This document shows positions 15,200-26,754 of a stretch of 64,000 nt of DNA, piece after piece. The DNA is from Coriaria nepalensis (Eukaryota; Streptophyta; Magnoliopsida; Cucurbitales; Coriariaceae), in the NCBI GenBank assembly GCA_027186245.1, contig CP114483.1:32645642-32709641 (forward strand), in the 5' to 3' direction. The first letter of the stretch is position 1; every line of letters begins with the position of its first letter. The translations under genes were made by a program, and so were the position numbers. Under the pieces are notes generated by a model. The model was not told the DNA's origin and did no database searches. It saw only the letters and a list, made by a program, of their open reading frames with translations.

Positions 15200-16159
15200 T
15201 TTTGGAAAACAGAGCAAACTTAATCAAACTTTTACTCTACCTGACTACCGGCATCAATTTGAATAACTTGCTGATAAGATTCTAGGGGTTCCAGAACATT
15301 TCCTAGTTAGTTGTTTTGTCTCGGGTTTGCGTCATGATCTTAAAAAAGATGTTCAATTTTATCGTCCTCAAGCGTTAGTTCAAGCCCTGGGGTTTGCTCG
15401 CTTCTATTATAATAAAGTAGCTGATAAGAGTTCTACTCGCCAGTGGGTTGATAAAACTTGGTCCTCTAAACCACTTTCTTATGTTAAGACTCATACCTTT
15501 CCACCTTTGCTGCCTACTCCACCTACTAGCTTTTACTCTTTGTCCTCCTTTCCACCTTTCCACCTACTAGTCTAATGCTTCTAGCTTTTACTTTTTGTTC
15601 TCCTTCTTATACTATTAAGAAATTATCTCCAGCTAAGATGTTGGTTAGACGAGAGATGGGTCTATGTTACAATTGTGATGAGAAGTTTGTGGTGGGTCAT
15701 AGATGCAAAGGAAAACTATTTTTATTCATGGTTTAGGATGATAATGTCACAGATCAGACTGTTGATACTTTACCTGACAATATTGACTTAGAAATTGTTT
15801 CTCCTCCACTTGACGTTCCAGAAATAAGTCTTCATGCCATGGCTGGTTAACCTTGTCCAAGAACGTTGAGATTGAAGGTTGAGATTGGTGGTTTACAAGT
15901 TCAAACACTAGTTGATGGAGGCAGTACACATAATTTTATTCAGGAAAGGGTAGGTAAGTTTTTGAAACAACCAATTTGTGCTTCTCCCCATTTTAATGTG
16001 ATGGTTGGAAATGGTCAAGCGATGCCTTGTAATGGTTATTGTCCAGCAGTTCCCATTGTGCTTGGAGACCAGACATTTCACATTGATTTCTATATTCTGC
16101 AACTCCAAGGTGTTGATATAGTGTTAGGAGTGCAGTGGTTACTTCTCTCTTCAAGGTAA
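15200..16159 (+). pseudogene. Ty3/gypsy gag-protease remnant
   Basis: Interrupted frames read as gypsy gag. They include the segment 'ADKILGVPEHFLVSCFVSGL' near 15270 and a CCHC knuckle (C-Y-N-C-D-E-x-F-x-x-G-H-R-C) near 15665-15710. The protease segment (15866-16159) carries L-V-D-G-G-S-T-H-N-F-I-Q, the D-(S/G)-G-(A/S)-T-H pattern of plant gypsy elements. Several stops (for example TAG at 15735 and TAA at 15848) disable it. No gypsy RT follows, because copia sequence takes over at about 16165-16250. Confidence 0.8.
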
Positions 16160-16164
16160 TGGTA

Positions 16165-17160
16165 TGCCAAATTTTCAAAGTCTCTTCTCTCTTTTGGCTA
16201 TACTCAGTCTAAAACTGACTATAGTCTATTCACAAAGGTCCACTACTACCCAATTTTCTGATGTTTTAATATATGTAGATGATATAGTTATTGCCAGCTC
16301 AGACTCTACATCCATTTCTTCTTTGAAGACCAACTCTCAGTTAAAAATTAAGGATTTGGGTCCTATTAGCTACTTTCTCGGCATACAAGTAGCACGATCA
16401 AAGCAGGGTATTCAAATTTGTTAAAGAAAATACACCCTAGATCTATTAAAAGCTGCGAGTTTATCAGACTCAAAAGCTACAGTAATTCCATGGAACAATA
16501 ATTAAAAATTCGGTAAAGATAATGGTACTGCACTACCTGATCCTATGCTTTACAGATGTTTAATTGGAAAGCTCATATATCTCATAATTTCTAGACCTGA
16601 TATTAGCTATGTGGTTCAAGTTTTAAGCCAGTAGTTGGTTGCTCCTTCAGATATCCATCTAAAAAGAGTTCATAAGGTGTTACCTTAAGGGACCTCCTCG
16701 TTAGGGTTTACTCTTTTCCTCTTCCTTTGATCTCCAGATTAGAGCATATTATGATTCCGACTGGGGCTCCTATCCAGACACACGAAGATCCATCACTAGT
16801 TTTTGTATACTTCTTGGTTTTTGTATCACGATCCTCTACTGAAGTTGAATATCGTTCAATGGAAATAACATGTTGTGAGTTAATTACTTACTGATCTCCA
16901 AATTTCAACCCCTTCCGCTGCTTTACTCCATTGTGATAATCTTGCTGCCCTTCACATTGTTGCGAATGCTTTGTTCCATGAAAGAACGAAATACATAGAA
17001 CTTGATTGTCATTTAATTAGGGAGAGAAAATTCAAGAGGGATCCATCAAAATCTCACATATCCCAACTCATAATCAATTGGCAAATATTTTCACAAAGGC
17101 CTTACCTTCACTAGTTTTTATGTCGTATTTGTCCAAGCTTGGAGTCGTCAATATCTACTC
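16165..17160 (+). pseudogene. Ty1/copia reverse transcriptase-RNase H remnant
   Basis: The RT active-site segment L-I-Y-V-D-D-I-V-I lies near 16267-16293, followed by the conserved K-D-L-G-x-I-x-Y-F-L-G-I block. Further blocks in mixed frames are the R-P-D-I-S-Y-V-V-Q segment, RNase H '[13 protein letters not shown]' near 16930-16970, and the C-terminal tail with '[11 protein letters not shown]' near 17080-17110. Many stops and a deletion in the RNase H region make it non-functional. The 5' part of pol, integrase and gag are missing. Confidence 0.8.
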
Positions 17161-17167
17161 TCTAGCT

Positions 17168-17600
17168 TCCGGGGGGGGTATTGAGCTATAATCTGCTTTC
17201 TCCATTAACACCCATTCCCATAGTTTCAATGAGGAAGAAGCCTCCAACTGTCACCTGCTAAAAATACAGAAGTAGTATTTTAAGAGGAAGAAGACGATGA
17301 CGTTTTGATTAAAAGGAAGTGATGCGTTTTGCTTTTGTCTCTAGCACAAAACGCATAGTTGAATATAAGAGACCTCTTACATTTCATCATCTTAGCTAGA
17401 AGAAAAGATTTGTATCTAACTGTACAAATATGATTGGATAGACTAGGATATAAATATCTCCTTCTCTTTCCTTATGTATGTTCTGTACCAAAAATAACAG
17501 CAATAATACATTCTGCCTTTTATTTCTTCCACTCTATTTCTCTTGCCATTTTGTGCTTCATTTCTTCTGCATCTGCACTGTAATAAAGCTTTTCAGCTCT
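17168..17600 (+). mobile_element. Copia polypurine tract and 3' LTR
   Basis: Just after the copia pol tail lies the G-rich tract 'ccgggggggg' (17169-17178), positioned as a polypurine tract. LTR-like sequence beginning 'tattgagc' follows. A TATA-like 'gatataaatatc' near 17449 and the T/C-rich 3' section fit an LTR promoter. The right LTR end is uncertain, around 17580-17600. Confidence 0.5.
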
Positions 17601-17654
17601 TTATAGCTTATTATGCAAATTGGATTCTTGATGAGATAGATAACAAGTAGTTAA

Positions 17655-17902
17655 TAGCACTAACATTTCATATCCACATCCGTATTCATATATCGAAAAC
17701 CTAAAAGACAATGATGCTGGACTTTCGCTGCTGGAGTATCCGGGACTAAGAGCCGTCGATCCAGCTTATGCTTTGCCAGTTGATGTTGTTAATAGAATTT
17801 TACTCTCCCAGAGTTAATAGACGATCATTTTCAACCAACTACTGAGTAGGATGGTTAGTAAGTTAAAAAAAAAAAAAAAAAAAAAAATAATAATAATAAT
17901 AA
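17655..17902 (+). other. Coding-like tail followed by poly(A) and (TAA)n
   Basis: A frame of about 57 codons is open from 17646 to the stop at 17817-17819. It includes '[19 protein letters not shown]', whose composition looks like real protein and not random AT-rich DNA. About 50 bases later there is a run of 23 A (17865-17887) and then five TAA units. I do not recognise the protein. The arrangement fits the 3' end of a retroposed transcript or of a LINE, but this is inference. Confidence 0.35.
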
Positions 17903-19330
17903 TCATGATTTTAGTGTATGCATGTGATCATTGTAATGGGGTAGTATAATTATTTTGCACGAAATTCACAAAGTAAAAAAATATAAAATGTTTTTCGTGA
18001 TTCGCAACACTTTTCATATTTTTAAAAGTATTTTTCGTAATAATTATTAAATATAATTCATAATTTATTTATTTATTTAATATTTATAAACATAATAAAA
18101 TATTTAATTTTAAAAACTGTTGCCACTAAAACACATTTAGTATGGGGCCTCTTTTGGACAGAGATAGTGATCCCGAAATCATTATGGTGACTATGTGAGA
18201 AAGAGTGATTGGCTCATACGTGCATGCATGGCTCTGGAGTCTGGATGGAGTGCAAATCTAACCATAAAAAAAAAAGAGATAATATCTAAAAACGAGCAGT
18301 CATCTTAACAAAGTTTTATGCCACCAACATCAAATCATCATCAATATTTCTGTTCTTGTAAATTTATCTTTTTACCTCACCTCATTCCAACAACAAAGCT
18401 TACAATATTTTATTCTAAGATATCATTTTTTTTTCTTTTTTGAAAAATTATAATAAAATTTGAAATAATTATAATAAATATTTTATAATTTTATAATTTT
18501 ATAATTATAATAGATATTTTTATTTAAAATTTCAATTAAAATAACCCTTCTAATTTTATATTAAATTCATTAAATCGTTGATAAATTATTATTTTTGTAC
18601 ATAAATTTTTACTATTTACTTATCTTTAATTATTTCAACTTAGATATTTTGTTTTGCTTTTAGATGTTGATTTATTTATAAATATATATATATATATTTA
18701 AAAAAAATAAATTGATATCACAAATTTAGGAATCCTAAAATTAAAAATTCTCAAATCATCAACAATGTATATTAATTACGAAGAAAAGTTTAATTACTAT
18801 TTTTATATAAATTATATATATACCTTTTGTTTTTCAATCTTTAGATTTTTATATCTCAAAAACAACTATTTCAACAATTTTCTATAGATATTTATGATTA
18901 ACTTATGAGAAATTTTTATATAAATTATATTTATGAATTACCGTAAAATGATTCATCTCAATTATAAATATAATTTTTATATATTATATTAAATTTATAT
19001 ATAATTAAGATAAATTAAAATTTATTATAAATATAATATATTAATTTTAATATTCATAGAATCATATAAAAGAAAAAAAGATGCTTAAAATTTTAAAATT
19101 GGACTCTAATAATAATACAAAAGAAATATTTTAAAAATCTTAAAAACAAAAAATTGGACCATTTAAATCTTCATGCATTAATAAAAACAAGTAATGAAAA
19201 TTTTGGCTTAATTAATTAATTTTATTGCAATACAGAAACTCCCGAAAATGTCACTACTTACTGATCTCATTTCCCTCCATTTTCAACCCCCGCATCTGCT
19301 CCATCCACCTCCCTCTTTCCTTTCTCATCT
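17903..19330. other. AT-rich intergenic DNA
   Basis: Very AT-rich with short tandem patterns ('ataattttataattttataatt' near 18483, (TA)n near 18690). No gene or bounded element recognised. Confidence 0.6.
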
Positions 19331-19334
19331 ACTG

Positions 19335-19530
19335 TACAACACCACCGCCATTAATAACTAGATCCTTGTTAAAGTCATCATCTTCATGAGGATGACAGCC
19401 TGGCAAATTAAAGGCTGCCTTTGAATCTGATGTGTAGTAGGATAGTCCTCTGATCGTACAAGGAGGTGGGCGAAAATATCTACTGCCACGTAGACTCCTT
19501 TTGATTGGTTTGTCAGAATCATTTCAGAGA
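19335..19530 (-). other. Short coding-like island, unassigned
   Basis: On the minus strand, one frame running roughly 19520 to 19339 reads through R-x-S-L-R-G-S-R-Y-F-R-P-P-P-C-T and ends with N-G-G-G-V-V-Q and a stop. The sequence is much less AT-rich than its surroundings. It could be the last exon or a decayed exon of an unknown plant gene; upstream exons were not found. 19560-20280 is AT-rich with nothing seen. Confidence 0.25.
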
Positions 19531-20322
19531 ATTTGAGTAAGATCATTTTGGAGGAGATGTAGAATTGATGAATAAATTTTATTATGAAATAATGATATAA
19601 TATTTTTTGAATTAGTGGGAGATTAATTTTTTATTATTTTATTATTTTTGTTTTTTAAATAATATTTGAAGAAGTATGTCGGTTAAGAATTTTAGCTCTT
19701 TCTCTTCTAATTTTCAATCCGTGAAAATTGTACTAAAATATTGAATTGTCTGTTTCATGGTTTAAATTAAAATAAATTTAACATTTTTATCAATCGATTT
19801 TTTGTTTCTTATATTATAAAAAATTTATAAAATTATATATATATATATATAATACTAAACTAAGTAGAATTTATAATATAATTTTTATTAATGATATAAT
19901 AGATTAAAAATTTATATTATATAATAATAAATATTGATATGTTTAAAAAATATTATATCAATTTATTATTAAAAATAATGATTATAAAATTAAAAATTTT
20001 ATGTCAATAATTCTCGAAGAATTATATAATAATAAAATAATAAAATAATTATTTTTATAAATTTTATAAATTTATAAAACCGAGAAATAAAAAATAAAAA
20101 AATTGAAAGAATAAAAATTATATAATATAATTAATATTATTGAAAGATTATAATATCCTTTTAAAAATAAATATTAAGAATTTCTAAAATTTTAAAACAC
20201 ATTCCGAAAATTTTAATATAATAAATTAAAAATTAATATTTAAAAAAAGGACATTTTATATCTATCGAGTACCGTGTAGCATAGTGTGTGCCTTATTTCC
20301 CAGCTGGTGCATCAGTCAGCAA

Positions 20323-20360
20323 AGTAAAACAAAAACAAAAACAAAAACAAAAACGAAAAA
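20323..20360 (+). repeat. (ACAAAA)n microsatellite
   Basis: About five imperfect units of acaaaa/aacaaa between 20326 and 20356. Confidence 0.85.
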
Positions 20361-20832
20361 ACATGTAATAAAAAATGTTCAACACGTCATAATATGCCAC
20401 TCTCCCTTAAACATAATCAATCCATTCACAGTCCATAACTTCTTCCATACATGTCAAAGATCCTTGGCGAGTATAAGCCGTTTTGGTACTCGCGAGACTG
20501 CTCTTTTTCCATTAGCATGCGAAGAAAGAAAGACAGCTCCTTTTATTTCGTACTGTCAGTGACAACTGTATAGGAATTGAAACCAGCTGGACCTTTCCAC
20601 GTGGAGACTCTTCATTCGTTACTATTTGTACCCTCCATCCTTTAGAGCAGGAAACATGTCGTATTAAGTGGGCAATAGTAACGGCTACATTTTTTCATTC
20701 TTTAAAATCTCTTTGGGATTTGTAATCCTACATGTCAAATGACATGGTATACTATCTTATCCGACGTGGTAAAATAAATAAATTCTCCTTTTTTATTTTG
20801 GTTCTTGTTAAAGAAGCCAGTTAGAAATCTGC

Positions 20833-20840
20833 TATAAAAA
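20833..20840 (+). promoter_or_regulatory. TATA box of the XTH gene
   Basis: TATAAAAA lies 93 bp upstream of the ATG at 20933. It is followed by a (CT)-rich leader at 20873-20922 ('ctctctctctagctctatc...'), common in plant 5' UTRs. Confidence 0.75.
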
Positions 20841-20932
20841 TGACCGCTGCTTCTTTAAACACACTACAGAGCTCACTCTCACTCTCTCTCTAGCTCTATC
20901 TCTCTAGCTCTTTCTCTCTTTGAGCGGCTTCC

Positions 20933-22139
20933 ATGGCGGTTTTAGTGTGGATGAGTTTCTGTATTGGGCTTGTAATGGTGGGTTTGGCTAGCCCAGCCAA
21001 GTTCGACGAGCTGTTTCAGCCGAGCTGGGCTTTGGACCATTTTAGCTACGAAGGCGAGCTCCTTAAGCTCAAGCTTGATAATTATTCTGGTAAGTACTTG
21101 GTATTTTTTTATTCTACTTTGATTTATTTATTTTTCTTTATATATCAGTAAATTAACAAACAAAAAAAGGGTGTAATCGTCGTTTTGACAGGTGCTGGGT
21201 TTTCATCGAAGAACAAGTACATGTTTGGGAAGGTCTCTCTTCAGATCAAGCTCATTGAAGGCGATTCAGCTGGAACTGTTACTGCCTTCTATGTAAGTAA
21301 AGATCAAAACGCTGCGTTTCATTCATCTAATACTACAATCTCAGATTTGTCGAGTTGGAGGGACCCACTGAGTCACATGCAGTTTATTAATGATTTTTTC
21401 AATTTTCGTCATTTACAGATGTCATCGGACGGTCCAAATCATAACGAGTTCGATTTCGAGTTCCTAGGGAACACCACAGGGGAACCATACTCCGTCCAAA
21501 CTAACATCTACGTTAACGGCGTTGGCAATAGAGAACAAAGATTAAACCTCTGGTTTGACCCCACCTCAGAGTTTCACACTTACTCCATCTTCTGGAACCA
21601 ACGACAAGTCGTGTACGTAACTTTTTTGTGTTTTACCACAACGTTTTTTCTTTTACCATAATATTTTTGTTATTAATGTAATTAATTTTTTTATATCATT
21701 ATTTAGATTTCTTGTAGACGAGACGCCGATTAGAGTGCATACAAACATGGAAAGCAAGGGAGTTGCATTTCCAAAGGACCAACCAATGGGAGTGTACAGT
21801 TCGATATGGAACGCGGATGATTGGGCCACGCAAGGCGGTCGGGTGAAGACGGATTGGTCCCACGCGCCGTTTGTCGCGTCGTACAAGGGGTTCGAGATCA
21901 ACGCGTGCGAATGTGAGGTTACGACGGCGGGGGACGATAATTTCCGACGGTGTAGTAGCGGGAGTGATAAGAAGTATTGGTGGGACGAGCCGACAATGAC
22001 CGAGCTTAATTTTCATCAGACTCATCAGCTGATGTGGGTCCGGGCTAATCATATGGTTTATGATTATTGTTCGGATGCCGCTAGGTTCCCGGTCAAGCCA
22101 CTTGAGTGTGTGCACCACCGTCACAACCACCGCCGTTAG
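20933..22139 (+). CDS. Xyloglucan endotransglucosylase/hydrolase, XTH6/7-like
   Basis: Exons are 20933-21089, 21192-21292, 21419-21612 and 21707-22139, all with GT-AG introns. Together they give 885 nt, 294 residues, normal for XTH. Residues 1 to about 22 are a signal peptide. The GH16 catalytic segment is H-N-E-F-D-F-E-F-L-G at 94-103, with nucleophile E96 and acid/base E100. An N-glycosylation site (N104-T-T) follows directly, as in active XTHs. The cysteine-bearing XTH C-terminal domain (D-K-K-Y-W-W-D-E-P through Y-C-S-D) is complete. The enzyme is expected to be secreted to the wall, where it cuts and re-ligates xyloglucan. The N-E-F-D-F-E form, in place of the commoner D-E-I-D-F-E, is what I know from the AtXTH6/7 clade. 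TATA box and leader are clear; no lesions seen. Confidence 0.95.
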
Positions 22140-22980
22140 TGGAGGAAGGATTTAGGGTTGATTTGTAAAAAGAAAAAAAAATATGTTCTCCATGTTTTTG
22201 CTGTTTTATTGCCCTTTTATATTAATAATATATTTAATCTTCTTTTATATGTGTATTATTATAACTTTATGCTACGATGTGATACATCGTATATCTGGTA
22301 GGGCATGTCTGACTTGGTAGGGTCCTCCAGTAGGGAGGAAAATCATGGAGTTGTGTGGGTTGGTGGGAAAAAGATGATAAGAAAAAAAAGGTTATGATGA
22401 CTCGATGAGTAATCATTTAGGGGGGCCTCTCTTGGTGAATTAGTTTCTGTATAGAATTGATTATAGGTAAGAGGCTATATTACTACTAATTGTCTTTATA
22501 ACTACGATAGAATAGGAGTCCCAAGGAAGTTTATAGAAGACTAATGAATGTTTTTGCTTATGCTCTCAACTCATCATAAACTATGATAAGCTCCACTTTG
22601 ACTCGACCTCATTACGAATTTTATAATCTTGTTCACGACCGGTCTATTTCAAGTTGGATTTGCTTCCACTTCTAATTCAAATTTGACTCATCTTGAATTA
22701 AACAGAAATTTAAAATTATGGTAGGAGTAAATGCCCTGTGAAATAATAATGAAGCCGTATATCATAAATGATGATGTTAATATTATATTAATAAAATTAT
22801 TCATATATAATAATGAGATTAACATATAATAATTATACTATATAATAATAAATATATAAAATATTAAAGTATGAAATTTTATGAAGAAAAATGGAATTTG
22901 CAAACTTTATTATGAAAGATTAAGATTATAATTTTTTTTAAATAGATTTATCTCCTTTATCAGTATTAAGATATTTTAAT
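22140..22980. other. XTH 3' region and intergenic DNA
   Basis: Immediately after the stop there is an AT-rich stretch with 'attaataata' at 22220-22230 that could serve in polyadenylation. The rest is AT-rich DNA with nothing recognised. Confidence 0.5.
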
Positions 22981-22984
22981 ATCT

Positions 22985-24720
22985 ATCTTATAGGGTATAA
23001 CGAATTAAGTGGTTACATCACCACTAATTCCAATGAAATTCTTAACATTCGAATTATCATATAGAATCTAAAACTCTAGAGAGAAAACGATTTCTAAGAG
23101 AAAGAGAGCTATTTTATGTTGTGAAATTTCCAAATGAAATATGCCAATTTATATAATTTCAAGTGAGGAAGAGTTACAACGAATTATTCATATATTAATT
23201 TGAGGGTTACGACCAGTTTAATCACGTATTAAAATCTGAATTAAATTGGGAGTTATTACTGAATTTGTCATTCAAATTAATTATTTTCTAACAATCCTTC
23301 GCATAGTGAATATTGACAAATTATATAAAAAACATAATTTTATATAAAAAGTTTTATGACCTAGTGATAGCGTTTAACGGATCGAATCCTACATATGATA
23401 GGTAAGCATTCTCTTACGAAAATATATCGACTTTACTTATTGATCAACATATGTGATATTTTTGAATTGTTATGTCATTCATGTAAATGATAAAATACTT
23501 CACACAAGAATTTTTCCTAATACAATTGAGTTCTTACTGTTATGTTCATTTTGGCTATAAACATCTATCTAGTTTTGTGTGAGTTGGAAGGAATTGAGCC
23601 AAAGTCAATTCCCTTAAAAGGAATTGTGCCAACTTCTCTATCCCATAGGTGATTTCTTAATCAAGAGTAACTTGTATTACTTTACTCAAATTTCTCGATG
23701 CATAAGAATCGTTAAAAACATAGCTTATCATTCCTCTTTTGGGCATCACTATTTCAGCATATGAATGGAGATGAGGATATCCCCCACGGTGATCTAGTTA
23801 AGTCTTTACAACTAGGTCGTCCCTTTGCACTTAGATCTTGATATTTCAAGTCAACTAGATTGAGTTTTCATTATACTAACTCATTCTTTCATGGGATTTA
23901 GTCAATTCCCCTTTATGACTTTTCCACTAACTCTCTATTTAACTTTTTCGTTAGCATAACCACAACGTTATCCATAGATAACTCTTAATTAAAAGTAGTT
24001 TATTAAATGATCTTTAGATGAATTTATAGCTTTCTTAAAGTTTTGATATTTATCTTCTAACAAAAAAATAAAAAACTTGACCCAAAAGACTTCTATCTTG
24101 GTCATTTTCTTGTTCTTAATCTTGATTATCTTTAGTAATAATCTCATGTGTTTGTTTAGACAAACTCGGTTTCACTTTGAACCTACTTGGAAATACATGT
24201 TTCAATAGAACATATATCTTCGTGGATTAAACCAAAAAGTTTAGCATCCATTTCAATTCTTTGAAATTATGTCATTGTTTATCTATCTTAACATAAGTTT
24301 CTCACTTATGATTTAAATCAATGTGGAAGTTTGGTATGTCCATGTTACTTAGTCTATACATAAAATCATAATTAACATAGTCTAATCTAGTATGTTGTAG
24401 ATAAAATATAAATAGAAGATTCAAGCAAATAAATACAAGCACTAGCTTTATCATTTCTTAATGTAATCACAATCTTTACGTATAACTTATAAGCTTCTCA
24501 AATACAAACTTTTCACTCTTAGACAAGAGTATCATATTTTGCTCAAACTAGCCGGACAAACTAATGTCCGAAACTTCTTGAGTGATGTCATCAAGCAGAT
24601 TTGCTTTTTAGTTCTGTTTCGGTTGCTTACAAGCTGAAACTCTATGACTCATACTGTTATAATTAAAACACTTCCATTGAAATTTGGTTTAGTTCTTAGA
24701 GACTCCATATTTCATTCACT
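22985..24720 (-). mobile_element. Internally deleted copia-like element (minus)
   Basis: Read on the minus strand, a gag zinc-knuckle remnant at about 24540-24700 is followed by about 1.2 kb of non-coding DNA with no pol, then an LTR-like start 'tgttagaaaataatt' at about 23300 running left. This suggests a non-autonomous or deleted element with its 3' LTR at about 22985-23300. The 5' LTR and target duplications were not located. Confidence 0.4.
24535..24705 (-). pseudogene. Copia gag zinc-knuckle fragment
   Basis: The minus strand encodes W-K-C-F-N-Y-N-S-M-S-H-R-V-S-A-C, which has exact CCHC spacing with the second Cys replaced by Tyr. A few residues later comes a segment ending D-I-S-L-S, like the gag-protease linker of copia elements. 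A stop lies directly after the knuckle. Confidence 0.55.
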
Positions 24721-25650
24721 AATTAGACTTTTTAATGGTCTTCTTGGAACTTTAACAATATTCCACAATATTTATATTTTTCACACAGGGTGTGGCCTAT
24801 TTTTCATCAGAACTTTTGTTGTCTTCTTCAATTCGAAGTCTAACAATAAGTTCTTCAATTCGAACTGTGATTAATTAATTTCGAATTGTTACGAATTAAT
24901 TTTAACTATTTTGAATTAATTTTGAACATTTATGAATTAATATCGATGCCCTTACAATTAATTATAAATCTTTATGAAAAACAATTACGCTTTCTTAAAA
25001 CTCATAACTAATTTAATAAACCATAACCAAAACCATTACAAATTCAAATTAAATTGTTATGAACTAAAAATTAATTTAAATTTATTACTGGTTACGAATT
25101 AAATTATTGCAATTAATTATATCTCGTTTAAAAAAAATCATTACACTTTAATTATAAAACCTGTTACAATTATAAATAAAATAATAAAGTGTAACAATTC
25201 ACTATAATTTAAATAATAATCCAATATGATTAGTTGAAAAATTTATTTATTAATTTGTTTTGTTTAAGATTGAACACAATGAACTATTCGTCATTTCTAT
25301 TTTAATGAGAATAAACAAAATCATAACATGCGTGACTTAGTAAAATCTATCAAATACTAAAATTAAAAGAATTTTTAATTCAAGTTATGCTCACAATAAT
25401 TTATTACAATCCATTTTACCTTTTAAGCGAATGAAAAAAAAAACTCTTTTCTCTTAATGAGTAAAGGAACTGCACATTATATGTTACAGTCCCACATATC
25501 TATAGTAAACTATAACACCATATAAGGTAGCGAAACATATTTCATAGTCACATTACATGTAACTCTTTTACTTGCCCCTAGAAAATCATAATCCCATATA
25601 TTCATAGCCAACTATATCTTCTAGCTAAGCTTAACTCAATACATTCGCAA
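24720..25650. other. AT-rich intergenic DNA
   Basis: Repeated variants of 'cgaattaattt' and 'ttacaaatt' occur between 24880 and 25100. No gene seen. Confidence 0.5.
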
Positions 25651-26022
25651 TGTAGCAATTACAAGACTATTATTCCCTACGTGTCGATAGCCAAACATAG
25701 TTGAAAACGTGTATGTTTCCTCTTTGCTTTCCATTTGTTTTTTATTTGTGGCGGCCTTCGCCACTATATCCTTCCTCAATGAATTAACTATCTTTTTGAA
25801 AGAAGCTCTACTCTAAGGGCATGCATTGAACCTTGCTAGATTAGTTGCAATGAACAACATAAATGACTTGATATTATTCTTCCTCACTTGTGCCATGATG
25901 ACCACTTCTACAAAGTACACAAGAGCCATGTTAATGATATCGTTGTCTTTGTTACTCCAAATTCTAAATCTTCTTTCTAGCTGAGCAGCTATGACGAGAT
26001 TCCTATCAACATACTTATTCAA
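25650..26022 (-). pseudogene. DUF1985-like (MULE/Ulp1 cargo) fragment
   Basis: The minus-strand frame from 26022 reads ...M-A-L-V-Y-F-V-E-V-V... and then F-N-A-C-P, a stop, and S-R-A-S-F-K-K-I-V-N-S-L. This resembles the plant DUF1985 pattern (…YFVE…, …F..YPWGR.SF…I.S..) found in Ulp1-like proteins carried by Mutator-like elements. Stops and short length mark it as a remnant. Assignment is by remembered pattern only. Confidence 0.4.
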
Positions 26023-26029
26023 TAGCTAG

Positions 26030-26690
26030 TTGTCTTTTTCCGTCAATATACATTATGTCCTATTATATAGGATTGACGGAGAGACTAGAATAAGACATCA
26101 CTTAGCACAATGTCTCATGCATGTGAATTTCGATGCAAGCTTGCAATCGGGATCTAGCCACTTGTAGCGACATCTCCTTGCACACCCACTGGTACTAGTT
26201 GCAGAACAACCTAGTCCGCCAGAAGGCCCACCGCCTGGAATGCCACACTAATTATAATTAGTATATCTAACTAAATAATGTAATGTTGTTTCGGTAATCC
26301 TGTTATTCATTGTTTAAATCACGTATGATGATGATGTATTATCTTATTTATTAATAAATTATGTATTATCTATTTTATTGAATATTTATATTTTTAAAAT
26401 AATAAAAATAATTTAAAGAAATGGGCTGTGCCTGACAAAGTATTTTACGCATTTATATATGGCCTCAGACCAGGCCTTTAGTTTTTAGCCAGCCCAAAGC
26501 TCGATCCCCGCCGGAGGCAAACGGGCCCAATGCATATGGGCCAAGTGGGGTCCAAATTGTCAACTCTAGTCCTGTCTAGTCGAGTTATTGTGTTTGAGAA
26601 TTATACTTCAGATGATACTTGAGATAGTTATTATACTTCAGTTGTTCCGGCCCAAGACAGATCCGAGGCCCATAGATAATATGGGCTACC
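26030..26690. other. Intergenic region and distal DREB promoter
   Basis: No gene seen. Two site-II-like motifs (gggcccaat near 26522 and tgggcc near 26538) and a third 'atgggc' near 26681 lie upstream of the DREB-like gene. Confidence 0.35.
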
Positions 26691-26754
26691 GCTGAATTTT
26701 TTGGCCCGTTTCATATCCTCGAGAATTTTTACTTTTCAGCGCCTTGTTTTTGGC

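Noticed and set aside
21699..22130. 143-codon frame antisense to XTH exon 4
   Set aside because: Shadow of a well-supported coding exon.
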